DNA of 64,000 nucleotides from Ipomoea triloba (Eukaryota > Streptophyta > Magnoliopsida > Solanales > Convolvulaceae), in the NCBI RefSeq assembly GCF_003576645.1, contig NC_044924.1, positions 28,616,755 through 28,680,754 of the forward strand, in the 5' to 3' direction. Numbering within the stretch: the stretch's first letter is position 1; every line of letters starts with the position of its first letter. Shown here in pieces: positions 54,315-64,000 of this stretch. The notes under the pieces were generated by a model that had not been told where the DNA came from, searched no databases, and saw nothing but the letters and a program-made list of their open reading frames with translations. Position numbers and translations under genes: made by a program.

Positions 54315-55590
54315 CTCGTTACTAACCAAGTAACTCATTTTGCCAATAGGGATTGAGTCACCAAAAGGGACTCAAGTGACTTCAGCATATAACAAATGAA
54401 CATTTATCAATGATTCACATTGCAATGTAGATCATGATGCACTTTATAATTTACCCTTTAATATTTATCCGAATTTATGGTAGGTCCGATTCATTAAAAA
54501 CTATGAACGCCAACAATCATACGGGTGTTGGTGATTTTAATTTCTTAGGACTCATGTGGTGAACCTAAGCTAGCTAGGATTGGCTTCAAATCTATTCCAA
54601 TTAGCCATCTTAATCTGGATATCCTAAATTTTTAAATATTTTTCTTAATACTTCCATTATATTTGGTACTAATTCTAGTCTTATTTTTTTACTATTTAAT
54701 TTTCAAGTTCTTATATCTTTTTGTACAATCTATTTAAACTTTTTATTTCATGTTTACATTTATTGTAATGGTAGTCTTTTCCTGTATTATTTTCACACAT
54801 GATGTATTTAACTATATGATAATTACTTACCCTTTTCCAATCTATTTTTTCTTGTTTTAATTTATTCTTATTATTAATAATTTGATTCCATTGTTTATTA
54901 AATTCTACAGATTCTAGTACTTCATCAAGACAACCCAAATTTTTTTTGGATATATTAGCTATAAGATAAGTAAGACTCTTACACCTGCTTAGAAATGTTT
55001 AGTTTAATTGTAACATCATCAACAATCGTGTCAACTACAATATCAATCAATATAAGCAAGAATGTTAATTATATTATAAAAGTATATTTCAACATAACAT
55101 TCAGATCAATAGATTGAAAATTTATGGGTTAATTAATTCAAGGATCCTCAAGTTGAAAATATAATGCATGAGCATAGAACAAATAAAAGATTGAAATTAA
55201 AATTGTTTAAACTTGAATGGATTAATTACAAAATGTTAAGAAAGTCAATCAGCATTCAACTATGAAAAAAACTTCAGCTTTGATATTGACAAATTAATAA
55301 ATTTTAGTTTCAAATTAATTCTGTGAACTGTAATTTGTATGTACTATAGTACATGTGTGTAGTTTGTGTCATGAACTATTGTATTGTAAGCAGGCAACCT
55401 GATGAAATAGAAGGTAACCTGCTGTCAGGTGAAATTGCATCAATTTGAAGTGTTCAGTGGCCTAATTGCACATTTTTTTCGTCCAGTGGCCAAATTGCAC
55501 TTTCAAGTTACGTTCAGTGGCCAATTTGAGCCTTATTCCAAATACTTTTAAAGTTGAAAATTAAAAACAAAGCAAATCAAAGTTAAAAAC
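54315..55590. other. Intergenic, no gene seen
   Basis: AT-rich. Near 55450-55535 the phrase CAGTGGCCAAATTGCA is repeated three times in variant form (GTTCAGTGGCCTAATTGCAC, GTCCAGTGGCCAAATTGCAC, GTTCAGTGGCCAATTTGAGC), a remnant of a repeat family I cannot name. Confidence 0.4.
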
Positions 55591-55591
55591 T

Positions 55592-56015
55592 ATAAGGGGG
55601 TGTTTGGTTGGATGGAAAATGTTTTCCTACAAGTTGAGAAAAGTGATGTTTTATGTTGTTTGGTTGGATGGAAAACAATTTCCATGGAAAAAGTTTTCCT
55701 TAACAATGAGGAAAACATTTTCCTAGCAAAGCTTAGGTATTTTGTTTTCCATGGAAAGCAAGTATTACAATTTTGCCCCACCAAACTTTATTAATTACTC
55801 TTATTATGATTATATTATTATTATTGTGTAGGGTTATTTATGTCATTATACTCATTATTTCTTATCAATCCAAACCTAACCAAACAATGGAATTCATATC
55901 CCCAGTAATTTCTTTTCCACCAACCAAACAATAGAATCCATTTTTCTGGTAATTTGTTTACCATGGAATTTGAATTACATTTCCTTCAAATATTTTCCAG
56001 CGAACCAAACGGGAG
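55592..56015. mobile_element. GTGTTTGGTTGGATGGAAAA-type MITE
   Basis: The left end GGGGGTGTTTGGTTGGATGG and the right end TTTTCCAGCGAACCAAACGGG are inverted. The inner sequence repeats GGAAAACATTTTCC palindromes and has a second internal GTTTGGTTGGATGGAAAAC. Frames on both strands across it are symmetric openings of the palindromes. A relative begins at 62695. Confidence 0.6.
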
Positions 56016-56244
56016 TAAGTGATCGAAAATATATGTTATTAATTTATTATAGTTGAGGAATCGAAAGTAGAATGAACCACGTTATTAGCAATAGCATGTA
56101 ATATATTATTATTGTCTCCTTCAATTTCTTAATATTCAGTTGTTATCTTTTTACAACTTCAGTTTAAGAGTATCAAAGTTTAAGTTGATTTAATATATGT
56201 AATTTAATTATAGAACAATTAAAAATGAAGGGATATATAGGATA

Positions 56245-56661
56245 CTAGTTTTTTTTTTATGCGCGATGCGCAAAAAATAGGTGCCCAATATTAATATTTT
56301 ATATTAAAATTTTAAATTTATTTAGATTTTAGATATTTAAATTAGTGTAAATAATAATAATAATATAAAATATTTTTATAAATTTTATATTTATATTTTA
56401 GGAAATAACTAACATATAACTCAAATATATAATGTGTATATATTATTATTATGCAAGAAAATAAGAAAATATATAGTGGATGCATGTGCATGGTAACAAT
56501 AGTGGAAAAGATAACAGAAGTTATAACGGTAAGGGTATGTTTGTCTAAAATATTGTAAAGTATAACTTTTATAGCATAATGTACAAAAAAAAAAAACGTA
56601 ACGGAAAAAACGGAAATAAATGAAGGGTATAATCTTCATTCACACTTATTATGTTTTTAGA
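56245..56661 (-). mobile_element. Helitron (non-autonomous), 417 bp
   Basis: Minus-strand 5' end TCTAAAAACATAATAAGTG (56661) and 3' end hairpin TGCGCATCGCGCA (56260-56272) followed by an A-tract and CTAG (56245-56248), with T after CTAG and A before TC on that strand, matching insertion between A and T. Homology to 60605-61014 starts and stops exactly at these ends, which defines the element. No Rep/helicase. Confidence 0.85.
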
Positions 56662-56912
56662 TATGTTTTTATTGACTTTTGTTACGTTTTACAAATTTAG
56701 TATTAGTGTATTGAATTTATTTCTTATCTTAATGTTGAATTTGAAAAATAAAATCAGAAAATTAGATAAATGAAAAACTGGAGATATGGAGAATGAAAAT
56801 TAATAAACAAAAAAAAAAACAAAGAATTAATGTGATGAAAGGACCCCTAAGAGTATCTTCTATTGATTATGCCCTTCGAAGATATAACTCTTATAATTAG
56901 AAGTCTCTTAAG

Positions 56913-57688
56913 TAGGGGTGGGAATAGGCCAGACCCCTTGTAGGGGCCTATGGCCCGGCCTAATTAAAGCCTAGTTAGGCCTAGCTCGTTTAGTAAAAAG
57001 GCCAGGCTTGAGCCAATTTCAAAAGCCTATTAAACTAAACAGGCCAGACCTATATATATCAGGCTCGGCCTTCAGGCCTACAGGCCTGGCCTATATATAT
57101 ATATGTGTGTGTGTGTGTATTCTAGTTTATACCTAATATATATTTTTATATTTACAATACAATCGCAAGTATATATAATTACCAAACTCTAACCCTCCAC
57201 CTCCAAAATCTCATTCTAAATTATGATTCAACTATAAACATTGCTGCTAATCTTACTGTATTCTTATTGTTTAATTTTTTTAGTAACTGTTCTTAGTGTT
57301 ATAATATTTAATCAAATATCGCAACTTAATTATGTGAGTTGATTGTTTATTATTTATGATATTATATAGGATACCAAATAATAATACAATGGGACTTAGG
57401 TATTTTTTGTAAATTTTTTACAAGTATACTTTAAAGGACTTTAAAATGGAGGCCTTAAATAGGCTCAAAGCCTATTTATGATCTATTTTGAAGCCTTTTT
57501 AAAAGCCTATTTAACATATAGGCTTTTAAAAAGGCTTCAGACCAGGCCAGGCCAACCGTAGGCTCAGGCTTGAGCCTAAAAAAAAGCCTACATGCAGGCC
57601 CAGGCCTAGGCTCAGGCTCTAAATTTTCATAGCAGGCCCAAGCCTAAATTTCTAAAGCTCGGCTCGGCCTAGCCTATTTCCACCCCCA
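56913..57688. mobile_element. Non-autonomous hAT element, 776 bp
   Basis: Ends TAGGGGTGGGAATAGGCC and GGCCTAGCCTATTTCCACCCCCA are inverted and flanked by the exact 8-bp duplication CTCTTAAG (56905-56912 and 57689-57696). Sub-terminal zones repeat AGGCCTGGCC and AAAGCCTATTTA in both orientations. No transposase. It ends about 600 bp upstream of the MADS-box TATA box. Confidence 0.85.
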
Positions 57689-58285
57689 CTCTTAAGCGTG
57701 TGAACATCTTCAAATTGATGTCCAGGGTTCAACTTTCAACTCATTTACCTAGACATCTCATTCTTCAATTCCCATCATTGCCAAGAGTTCCATAAAAATT
57801 GAATCTTTTGTTCTATCATATCTTCCAATCAATTAACGTTAAAATCAAAATTATTCGCCTGGTTCAAAGGCCATTCTTTTAACCTAAATCTTTTGACAAA
57901 CTCTTATAATTAATGTTACTCCGTACTATTTTGTGTATTTACTAATTTATTAACTTTGCAAAATTTGTTCCATTATAAAGAATTTTTGCCTTTACAAAAT
58001 TTCTAAAGATAAAAATTTACACTTTAATTTTTGGGAATCAAATTTAGTAATGTATTAAGCTAGTGTCACGAAAATCTTTGTAAATTTGGAAATTAAATCA
58101 TATTACTCTTTTTACCACAAAACAAATTCGATAAAATTAAAATTTTTCCTTAAAATATTCGTAATTCTAGATATTACTGACTAACATGGTAAAAATCTTT
58201 ATCGACACCCAAGTCATAAATTTAGAAATTGATTTTTATTTAACTTTAACTATAAAAAAATTCCACAAAAGTGGAAAGTCTAGGC

Positions 58286-58293
58286 TATAAATA
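58286..58293 (+). promoter_or_regulatory. TATA box of the MADS-box gene
   Basis: TATAAATA, 79 bp before the ATG at 58365. Spacing and sequence fit a core promoter with a leader of about 45-50 nt. Confidence 0.6.
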
Positions 58294-58364
58294 CAACCTT
58301 CATTCTCCATTATCAATATACATTGTCTCAGCGTACTAGTGCGTAAATTCAATTTTTCTTGAAA

Positions 58365-58943
58365 ATGTCTGGTAGAAATACTTCTAGAGGAGTGACAAGA
58401 GGTCGGCAAAGGGTTCCCCTTGCTAGAATAGAAAATGAGGTTCAACGTCTTGTAACATTTTCAAAACGGCGCACTGGTTTATTTAAAAAAGCAAGTGAGA
58501 TGTCCACTTTATGTGGCACCGAGATTGCGATGGTGGTATTCTCACCATCTGGCAAACCTTTCTCCTTTAGCAACCCTGATATGAATACAGTCCTTACGAA
58601 GTACTTTGGTGAAATCCCCAACATAGAAGCCAACGTACATGAACATATTATCCGTGCTCACCGAGACGCAAAAATGAGAGCGATGACCTCTCAAATCAAC
58701 GTCCTTGAAGCCCAAATCGATGAAGAAATGTTGGTCAATCAAGCTCTGAGAGAGGTTGAAAAAGGTAGACCATCCATATCTGATCTTCAATTGCCTGAGC
58801 TACAATTGATGAAACAGCAAATGGAAACACTCCTTTATCAAGTAACTGAGAAATTAAATATGTTTTCCATGATGGGGGCACAATCTCAAGCCAGGGAAGC
58901 TCGCTTTGGAGGCAATTATGGCGCTGGACCAAGTGGTGTTTAA
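58365..58943 (+). CDS. Type I (M-alpha) MADS-box protein, AGL62-like
   Basis: An intronless 192-residue gene starting at the ATG 58365 (MSGRNTSRG). An in-frame TTG at 58359 is not a likely start. Residues about 14-72 form the MADS DNA-binding domain: a basic stretch, then VTFSKRRTGLFKKASEMSTL and CGTEIAMVVFSPSGKPFSF. No K domain follows, only a helical, Gln/Glu-rich tail with heptad-like leucines (INVLEAQIDEEM, LQLMKQQMETLL) and a Gly-rich end. The lack of introns and of a K box, and the wording SPSGKPFSF, place it in the M-alpha group. Relatives AGL61, AGL62 and AGL28 act as nuclear heterodimers in female gametophyte and endosperm. The frame is intact. Flanking DNA is transposon-rich, and such genes are often recently duplicated and fast-evolving. 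Confidence 0.9.
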   Translation: MSGRNTSRGVTRGRQRVPLARIENEVQRLVTFSKRRTGLFKKASEMSTLCGTEIAMVVFSPSGKPFSFSNPDMNTVLTKYFGEIPNIEANVHEHIIRAHRDAKMRAMTSQINVLEAQIDEEMLVNQALREVEKGRPSISDLQLPELQLMKQQMETLLYQVTEKLNMFSMMGAQSQAREARFGGNYGAGPSGV

Positions 58944-59284
58944 ATTATTTTCGTCTCTTACTTTGTTCGGGTACTTTTTACAATTTTAATATTTTATTTT
59001 GAATTAAGATATCATTTCCTATAGTTCTCCTAGGGTTTTGATAATGTTATTTATTTTTATTTCATTTTGGGTTAAACTTGTGTTCGTTACTCGGCGGTAC
59101 GCATATTGTAAGGTTCACAAGCCCTGTTTTAATGATATTCGCGTCTTACTACCTTGTAGCAATTTTGTTGATTGTGAATTGTTTTTTAATTAATTATTTA
59201 TTTATTTATTTCTTATGAGATTGGATCCATGGCTCTGTCAATTAGGTGCATGTTACAATTCTTTATCTAAATAATAAATTATTG
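58944..59284 (+). other. 3' flank of the MADS-box gene
   Basis: AT-rich, with several T-rich and AATAAA-like stretches that could serve polyadenylation. No further coding exon seen. Confidence 0.4.
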
Positions 59285-59415
59285 GAATTACTACTGCAAA
59301 GTTTAGTTGTGTCGCTATGTGTTGGACCATCTGGAAGCATAGGAACAATTTTATTTGGAACCAGAAACCATGGCATGGTGGTGATCGATGTTCTACGCTC
59401 AGCTACGTCTCTTCT
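59285..59415 (+). pseudogene. LINE (non-LTR retrotransposon) fragment
   Basis: One frame reads AKFSCVAMCWTIWKHRNNFIWNQKPWHGG-like text (given here in pieces: CVAMCWTIWKHRNN and FIWNQKPWHGG), the typical segment between the zinc-binding region and RNase H of plant LINE ORF2 or its host-domesticated relatives. Two consecutive stops follow. The longest open frame here, 59246-59452, is a different frame and is not the source of the match. It is a short dead relic on the plus strand. Confidence 0.55.
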
Positions 59416-59419
59416 TAAT

Positions 59420-60418
59420 GAGTGGTTGGAATTGCATTCTTCTATATATTAACAACATCATACTCACAATCATTTCCACACGCATGACGCATCACATCAA
59501 TATTGTGCTGCACTTATAGTGTCTTATACTATCACTACAACAAAAATGCACAAAGACAACGGTTTTTAACCATTATCTACTAAATAAAAAAATATGTTGT
59601 TGAAGCCAATGTTGTTAAAAGTCAAGCTTGTGTTGCATCCTATATAATGACTATAGAATAAAGCTTGTGTTGCATAAATGATTAATGAGTATTTTATGAA
59701 TATTTGACAAAGTATGTATAGCATGAAATTAAAATTCAACCCATATTAGCTCTAGAAGAGTCACAAGATTATTATACGAGATATTAACTCTCGTGACAAT
59801 CTAGAAGATCATATTTGTTCACAAAATCCCTTTCTACACTAATTTTAAGAAACATATTTTTATGTGTGGGATTTGAAGATTGTTATTTTCAGGAGGAGTG
59901 TCATTTACTTAAATCAATCCAGAAGATTAAGTCTTGAAAACCAAGAGTTGTACTATTTTTCCTTTGATTGAGATTTTTTATATATAATTTATTAACTAAA
60001 AGTTTTTAAACGAGGCCGCTAGTGTAACAAACGAATACACATATATCATGTATTCTTTTACTCATTGGGTTTTTCTAGTGAGGTTTTTAAGAGTATGATA
60101 TAGTAATGTCCAAGGAGGAGTGTTGTAAATAATTATATGTGGACATTACTAGAGGTATTTTACTACAATAATACTTCTTCATCTTTATTAGTTGTATAGT
60201 TATATTTAGAACTTTTGTATATCCTGTATATATTAATTGAAAGATGACTAATAAGAGAATCTATTATTCTTTCTGTATTCTCTGTCTCCCTCACAACCTT
60301 ATTACTTTACTTCAATTGTAACCATACACGGTTCACTATTACTATCCTTTTTTCCTTCTAATTCCCTCCCCTACGCATACAACGCTTTCCCTATTATAAT
60401 ATTAATAAAAATAATAAC

Positions 60419-60469
<51 letters not shown>

Positions 60470-60604
60470 GTTATTATTATTATTATCTTTGTTGTAGATA
60501 TGTACAAAAGCTATATGAGGATTGTACTCAAAGAGGTTTTACATATGTTTTTATAACCAAACTAAGCTCTAATATGACTGAAATAATTGCAATTTATTTA
60601 GTAA
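59420..60604. other. Intergenic; one CACTA end; (AAT)n tract
   Basis: CACTACAACAAAAATGCAC at 59533 looks like a CACTA terminus followed by sub-terminal ACAACGGTTTTTAACC; no right end was found. An (AAT)n/(ATT)n inverted microsatellite lies at 60418-60485. No gene seen. Confidence 0.45.
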
Positions 60605-61014
60605 CTAGTTTTTTTTTATGCGCGATGCGCAAAAAAGAGGTGCTCAATATTAATATTTTATATTAAAATTTTAAATTTATTTAGATTTTAGATATTTAAA
60701 TTAGTGTAAATAATAATAATATAAAATATTTTTATAAATTTTATATTTATATTTTAGGAAATAACTAACATATAACTCAAATATATAATGTGTATATATT
60801 ATTATTATGGAAGAAAATAAGAAAATATACAGTGGATGCATTTGCATGGTAACAATAGTGGAAAAGATAACGGAAGTTATAACGGTAATGGTATGTTTGT
60901 CTAAAATATTGTAAAGTACAACTTTTATAGCATAATGTACAAAAAAAAACTTAACGAAAAAAACGAACATAAATGAAGGGTGTAACCTTCCTTCACACTT
61001 ATTATGTTTTTAGA
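60605..61014 (-). mobile_element. Helitron (non-autonomous), 410 bp
   Basis: Close copy of 56245-56661 in the same orientation: minus-strand start TCTAAAAACATAATAAGTG at 61014, 3' hairpin TGCGCATCGCGCA at 60619-60631 and CTAG at 60605-60608. The base before TC on that strand is T rather than A, a small deviation. No coding capacity; the 89-codon frame within it is a chance opening. Confidence 0.85.
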
Positions 61015-62690
61015 AATTATCATGATTTGAATATGCTTTGATGTAAAGATGGGGAAAGGGTTGGCACTTTTTTATGCCAACGTTGGCAGGTGGAGAGCCA
61101 GTCGTAGTGCTTTAGCAACGTGCAATGCTTTATTGAATAATAATTTGTTTCAAAATAATTGGAATTGAAACTTTTTTTTTGTGGTCCGTTCAAGTTTAAA
61201 AGTTGAAAAGATAATCAATTTAGCAATCAAATATAAAAAAAAGAGTTAATCAAGTAATTTAACGTTTGGATTAAACATATATTAAGAGAGAAATTTAAGA
61301 GGAAATGTAACAATACTTAGGCTAAAAACAAATATTTTACCTCATTAGTGACCAAGCGGATGAAACATGATTCTTGTACTTGAATGTCACAAAGTTAATT
61401 CTTGTAAACACTTTTTCAATCAACCCGTCACTCTAACTTTTTAGTACAAACTCACGAATAGTGGTTACCGGTTTCACTTAATTACCCAAAAAAATATTTT
61501 TGTTGTGAATAATTAGTTTACTTAAAGTGATCAATGAGTTGAACCCAAGTAAACATTTGTCAACTATTTATTTATTTATCTATTTATTTATTGCAAATTA
61601 TGTTAGATTCTAACTAGTGTAGTTTAGTTGCTGTTGGTGGAAAACCTTAAAAACAATATATAATAATAATCTTTACAAAAAGATGATTATTTCCGGAAAC
61701 AAAGCAGGACGAAGGGTAGAATTTAAGCTAGGTTGCAAATACGAGTCGAGTTACATCTCTTTTTAAAATCTTATTTACTGCATCCCAATGTGCTAGGAGC
61801 GTTGTGGTCTAGGCTTCCCAAGATAAAACGTACTACGTTTCTAAGTTATGAGCACTCAAACTTAGAACCTGACGAACTAGAGCATGGGACGATGAACACA
61901 GGAGGCTAGAATGGAGGAAGAGCAGAGTTTCGAAAGGTAGAAAACTAGTATTTCATATGGTATGTGTCAGTGTAAAATGCTAATGCTAAATAGGAGTTGT
62001 AGGATGGCATTAAACTCTGGTTTAAAACTAGGTGCTGACGTACACGAGTCAAGTATTTTCAAGCTCATTTTGGAATTTGATTTGCATCCCCCGAATTCGA
62101 TTTGCATCCCTTACGTGCAAGAGAGGGCCTCTATGCTATACAATTCAATATGCCTTAGAAAGGCTCTTGTATAAATAATGGTACAAACCCATTTCCATTA
62201 CCAATGTGGAACAAAAACTACTTTAAAGCCTTTCCACATTCTTTTCCCAACTCAAATGGGTCTATTTTGAGAACCAATTCTCATCCACCCATTATCTATT
62301 TTGAGCCTACAATATATCAAACTTTTCGTCTAACTATGAAGAACCCGAATCCACTTTGACCTGACCCTAATCGGAAGTACGTGAACCCCACATATATTTG
62401 TACCACAAAATACTCACTTCAAATGTCATTTTATGCTATTTTCCAACCGTTGCAACACAAACCACATACTAAACATTCAAAATATTTCAAGGTGTAAAAC
62501 TCTCAAGGAACAACAATTAAGGAAGAATGGATGCTAAGAACTAGTTAATGTCAACTCTTATGAATCCAATTCCTGAGTATCATTATAATTGCCAGTGAAT
62601 TATTACTTAAAACTATATACTCAAATGTAACAAAGAGTATTAATAGCAACAAACAATGAGAGAAAAGAGATAGGATTTGGCTAATTCTTA
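61015..62690. other. Intergenic, no gene seen
   Basis: No recognisable coding frame. A TTTA-rich run is at about 61565-61595. The 70-codon frame at 61962-62174 shows no known motif. Confidence 0.45.
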
Positions 62691-62694
62691 CAGG

Positions 62695-63139
62695 GCGTTT
62701 GGTTGGAGGGAATTATAATTCCATTCCCACCTAATTCTTACATAATTTTGAAGGGAAGCAAATTTCTTCGTTTGGTTGGAGGAAATTGTAATACCGCAGA
62801 ATTAAAATTCCCGTATTTTCATGAAATTAGAATCCTATGTGCCCCCTTGGTATTTCAATTCCATGAATTTTAGGAAGAAAAAAAAATTACTTTGAGACAA
62901 AATTACTCCTCTCTTTTTAACCTAAAATTGATGTTTCACTTCTCTTTTACGATTATAGTGTGTTTTCTTCTTCTACTCTCAACATAGAACGTCAAATACT
63001 AAGCCAACCTCAATCAAATTTGTTTTCTCAAAACTCCCTTATCTATTTTATTACTTTTGTTAAACAGTTCTATGGTTCATTTATACCGCGTTTTACATAA
63101 GTTTTCAAAAGTAAATTTTGAATTTGGTTATTTAGGATT

Positions 63140-63192
<53 letters not shown>

Positions 63193-63400
63193 GTATGGGC
63201 ATTTTAGACTTTATACTACTTATTCCCTTTCGATCCCATGTATACCAAACATTGGAATTGAAATTCCCAATAATTCTATTTCTACAAACCAAAGAGTGGA
63301 ATTTAAAGTACCACTTTATTCCCATATTATTCATCTCCCATAGAATTGCAATTCCTTGTAACATTTTTCCATTAAGACAAATAATTTTGTGCAAGTTAGT
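62695..63400. mobile_element. GCGTTTGGTTGGAGGGAAT-type MITE with (AAT)n
   Basis: Starts GGGCGTTTGGTTGGAGGGAA and carries internal variants (GTTTGGTTGGAGGAAATTG, and inverted TCTACAAACCAAAGAGTGGAATT near 63285). An (AAT)n tract at 63139-63191 lies inside. The right end is diffuse. Style and terminus resemble 55592-56015. Confidence 0.45.
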
Positions 63401-63441
63401 ATGGCTTTCAATGGCCATTATATGGTGCCTTAATTAGAGAT

Positions 63442-64000
63442 TGTAACGGTTTCCTTTACAACCGTTACAAAGCCTATATTGATGGTTAATAGGCTATATA
63501 TATATTGGGTCTCCCACTGCTCAGGTCATTGTCTTTGGACAGATTATACACCATCCATGTTAAACTTGTGAATAAGTGGGAGACACTCTGCAGAACACTA
63601 CTACTACTAAGGCAATCCATAGCAACAACTAAAGCAATTCGAAGAACAACTATGACCGGAGGTTAGTCCTATATGAATCAATATTCTTACGTTTGGTATT
63701 AGAGCCTACAAACTTTTGTCACCACTTCAACCATAGAAGCCGAGGTTTCTCGTTTTGAGGCTACATCTCAAGGTGTATGACTTAAGAATTTCATTTCAGG
63801 GTTTAGAATTATGAATTCTATTTCTAAGTCGTTAAAGGTTTATTGTGACAACTCATCTGTGGTCTTCCTGGCTAAGAACAATATGAGTGTGAGTCGAAGT
63901 AAACATATTGACACCAAATACTTGGCCATCAGGGAGCGTACTGAGGATAAGAAAGTGGTCATTGAGCATATAAGCACTGAGTTGATGGTTGTGATCCCTT
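63442..64000 (+). mobile_element. Internally deleted Ty1/copia element (LTR, PBS, RNase H)
   Basis: An LTR-like segment from about 63442 (TGTAACGGTTTCC) to about 63690 is followed by TTTGGTATTAGAGCC, close to the initiator-Met-tRNA primer-binding site (TGGTATCAGAGC) of copia elements. Only about 40 bp later comes the end of copia pol: FEATSQGV, a TGA where Trp is expected, LKNFISGF, then VYCDNSSVVFLAKNN, SRSKHIDTKYLAIRE and EHISTEL of RNase H. Gag, protease, integrase and reverse transcriptase are missing, so a large internal deletion joined leader to RNase H. It runs off the window end, where the 3' LTR is expected. Confidence 0.75.

Noticed and set aside
58359..58364. Alternative upstream start for the MADS-box gene
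   Set aside because: The codon is TTG; the first in-frame ATG at 58365 gives a normal M-alpha N-terminus.
59246..59452. A 68-residue protein
   Set aside because: It is an out-of-frame reading over a LINE fragment whose meaningful frame lies in another phase and has stops.
1..64000. CRISPR array, bacterial operon or phage-type defence system
   Set aside because: Regularly spaced repeats here are MITE or microsatellite arrays in a plant nuclear context, and no associated prokaryotic genes are present.

Overview
The window is nuclear DNA of a flowering plant. It is AT-rich, carries split genes with plant-type splice sites, and is crowded with plant transposon families. The best-supported genes are two flavonoid 3'-hydroxylase (F3'H, CYP75B) genes whose N-terminal wording recalls morning-glory/sweet-potato F3'H, so a Convolvulaceae (Ipomoea-like) source is my best guess. 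That is an inference, not a database result.

Layout. 1-2.9 kb: AT-rich DNA and small transposons. 2.9-8.3 kb: F3'H copy A (+), three exons, complete. 8.58-15.96 kb: one non-autonomous hAT transposon with an 8-bp target duplication, inflated from about 2.6 kb to 7.4 kb by two apparent assembly duplications that each abut an N. 16-28 kb: a transposon graveyard with a tRNA-Ser(UGA) gene at 25.1 kb and a long-TIR Mutator-like element at 26.1-27.3 kb. 28.8-36.0 kb: F3'H copy B (-), complete, the inverted partner of copy A and sharing its introns and promoter. 36.25-39.04 kb: a CACTA transposon carrying pieces of a RAD5-type SWI/SNF2 helicase gene, about 250 bp upstream of copy B's TATA box. 39.2-44.7 kb: a FAR1/FHY3-related (MULE transposase-derived) pseudogene with two in-frame stops, a third N-bounded assembly duplication and an odd 42-bp 'staircase' repeat. 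44.7-58 kb: repeats, a gypsy integrase relic, SINEs, MITEs, Helitrons and a copia LTR. 58.4-58.9 kb: an intact intronless type I (M-alpha, AGL62-like) MADS-box gene. 59-64 kb: a LINE scrap, a Helitron, and an internally deleted copia element running off the end.

How the genes relate. The F3'H pair is the biological core. Both copies keep the P450 catalytic motifs. Copy A keeps the F3'H hallmark residues, whereas copy B has changed several of them, as well as residues in the first substrate-recognition region. Its promoter lacks the MYB-type motif seen in A and has a CACTA element just upstream. The remaining genes (tRNA, MADS-box) are unrelated to pigment metabolism.

Reliability. Three single N bases (10155, 13326, 40967) are each followed by an apparently exact repeat of the preceding 1.5-2.5 kb. 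I read these as unmerged overlapping contig ends, so the extra copy of F3'H exon 3 and the extra copies of the hAT body should not be counted as genes. I found no convincing novel multi-gene system; the interest lies in the divergent enzyme pair, gene capture by the CACTA element, and the structural oddities.
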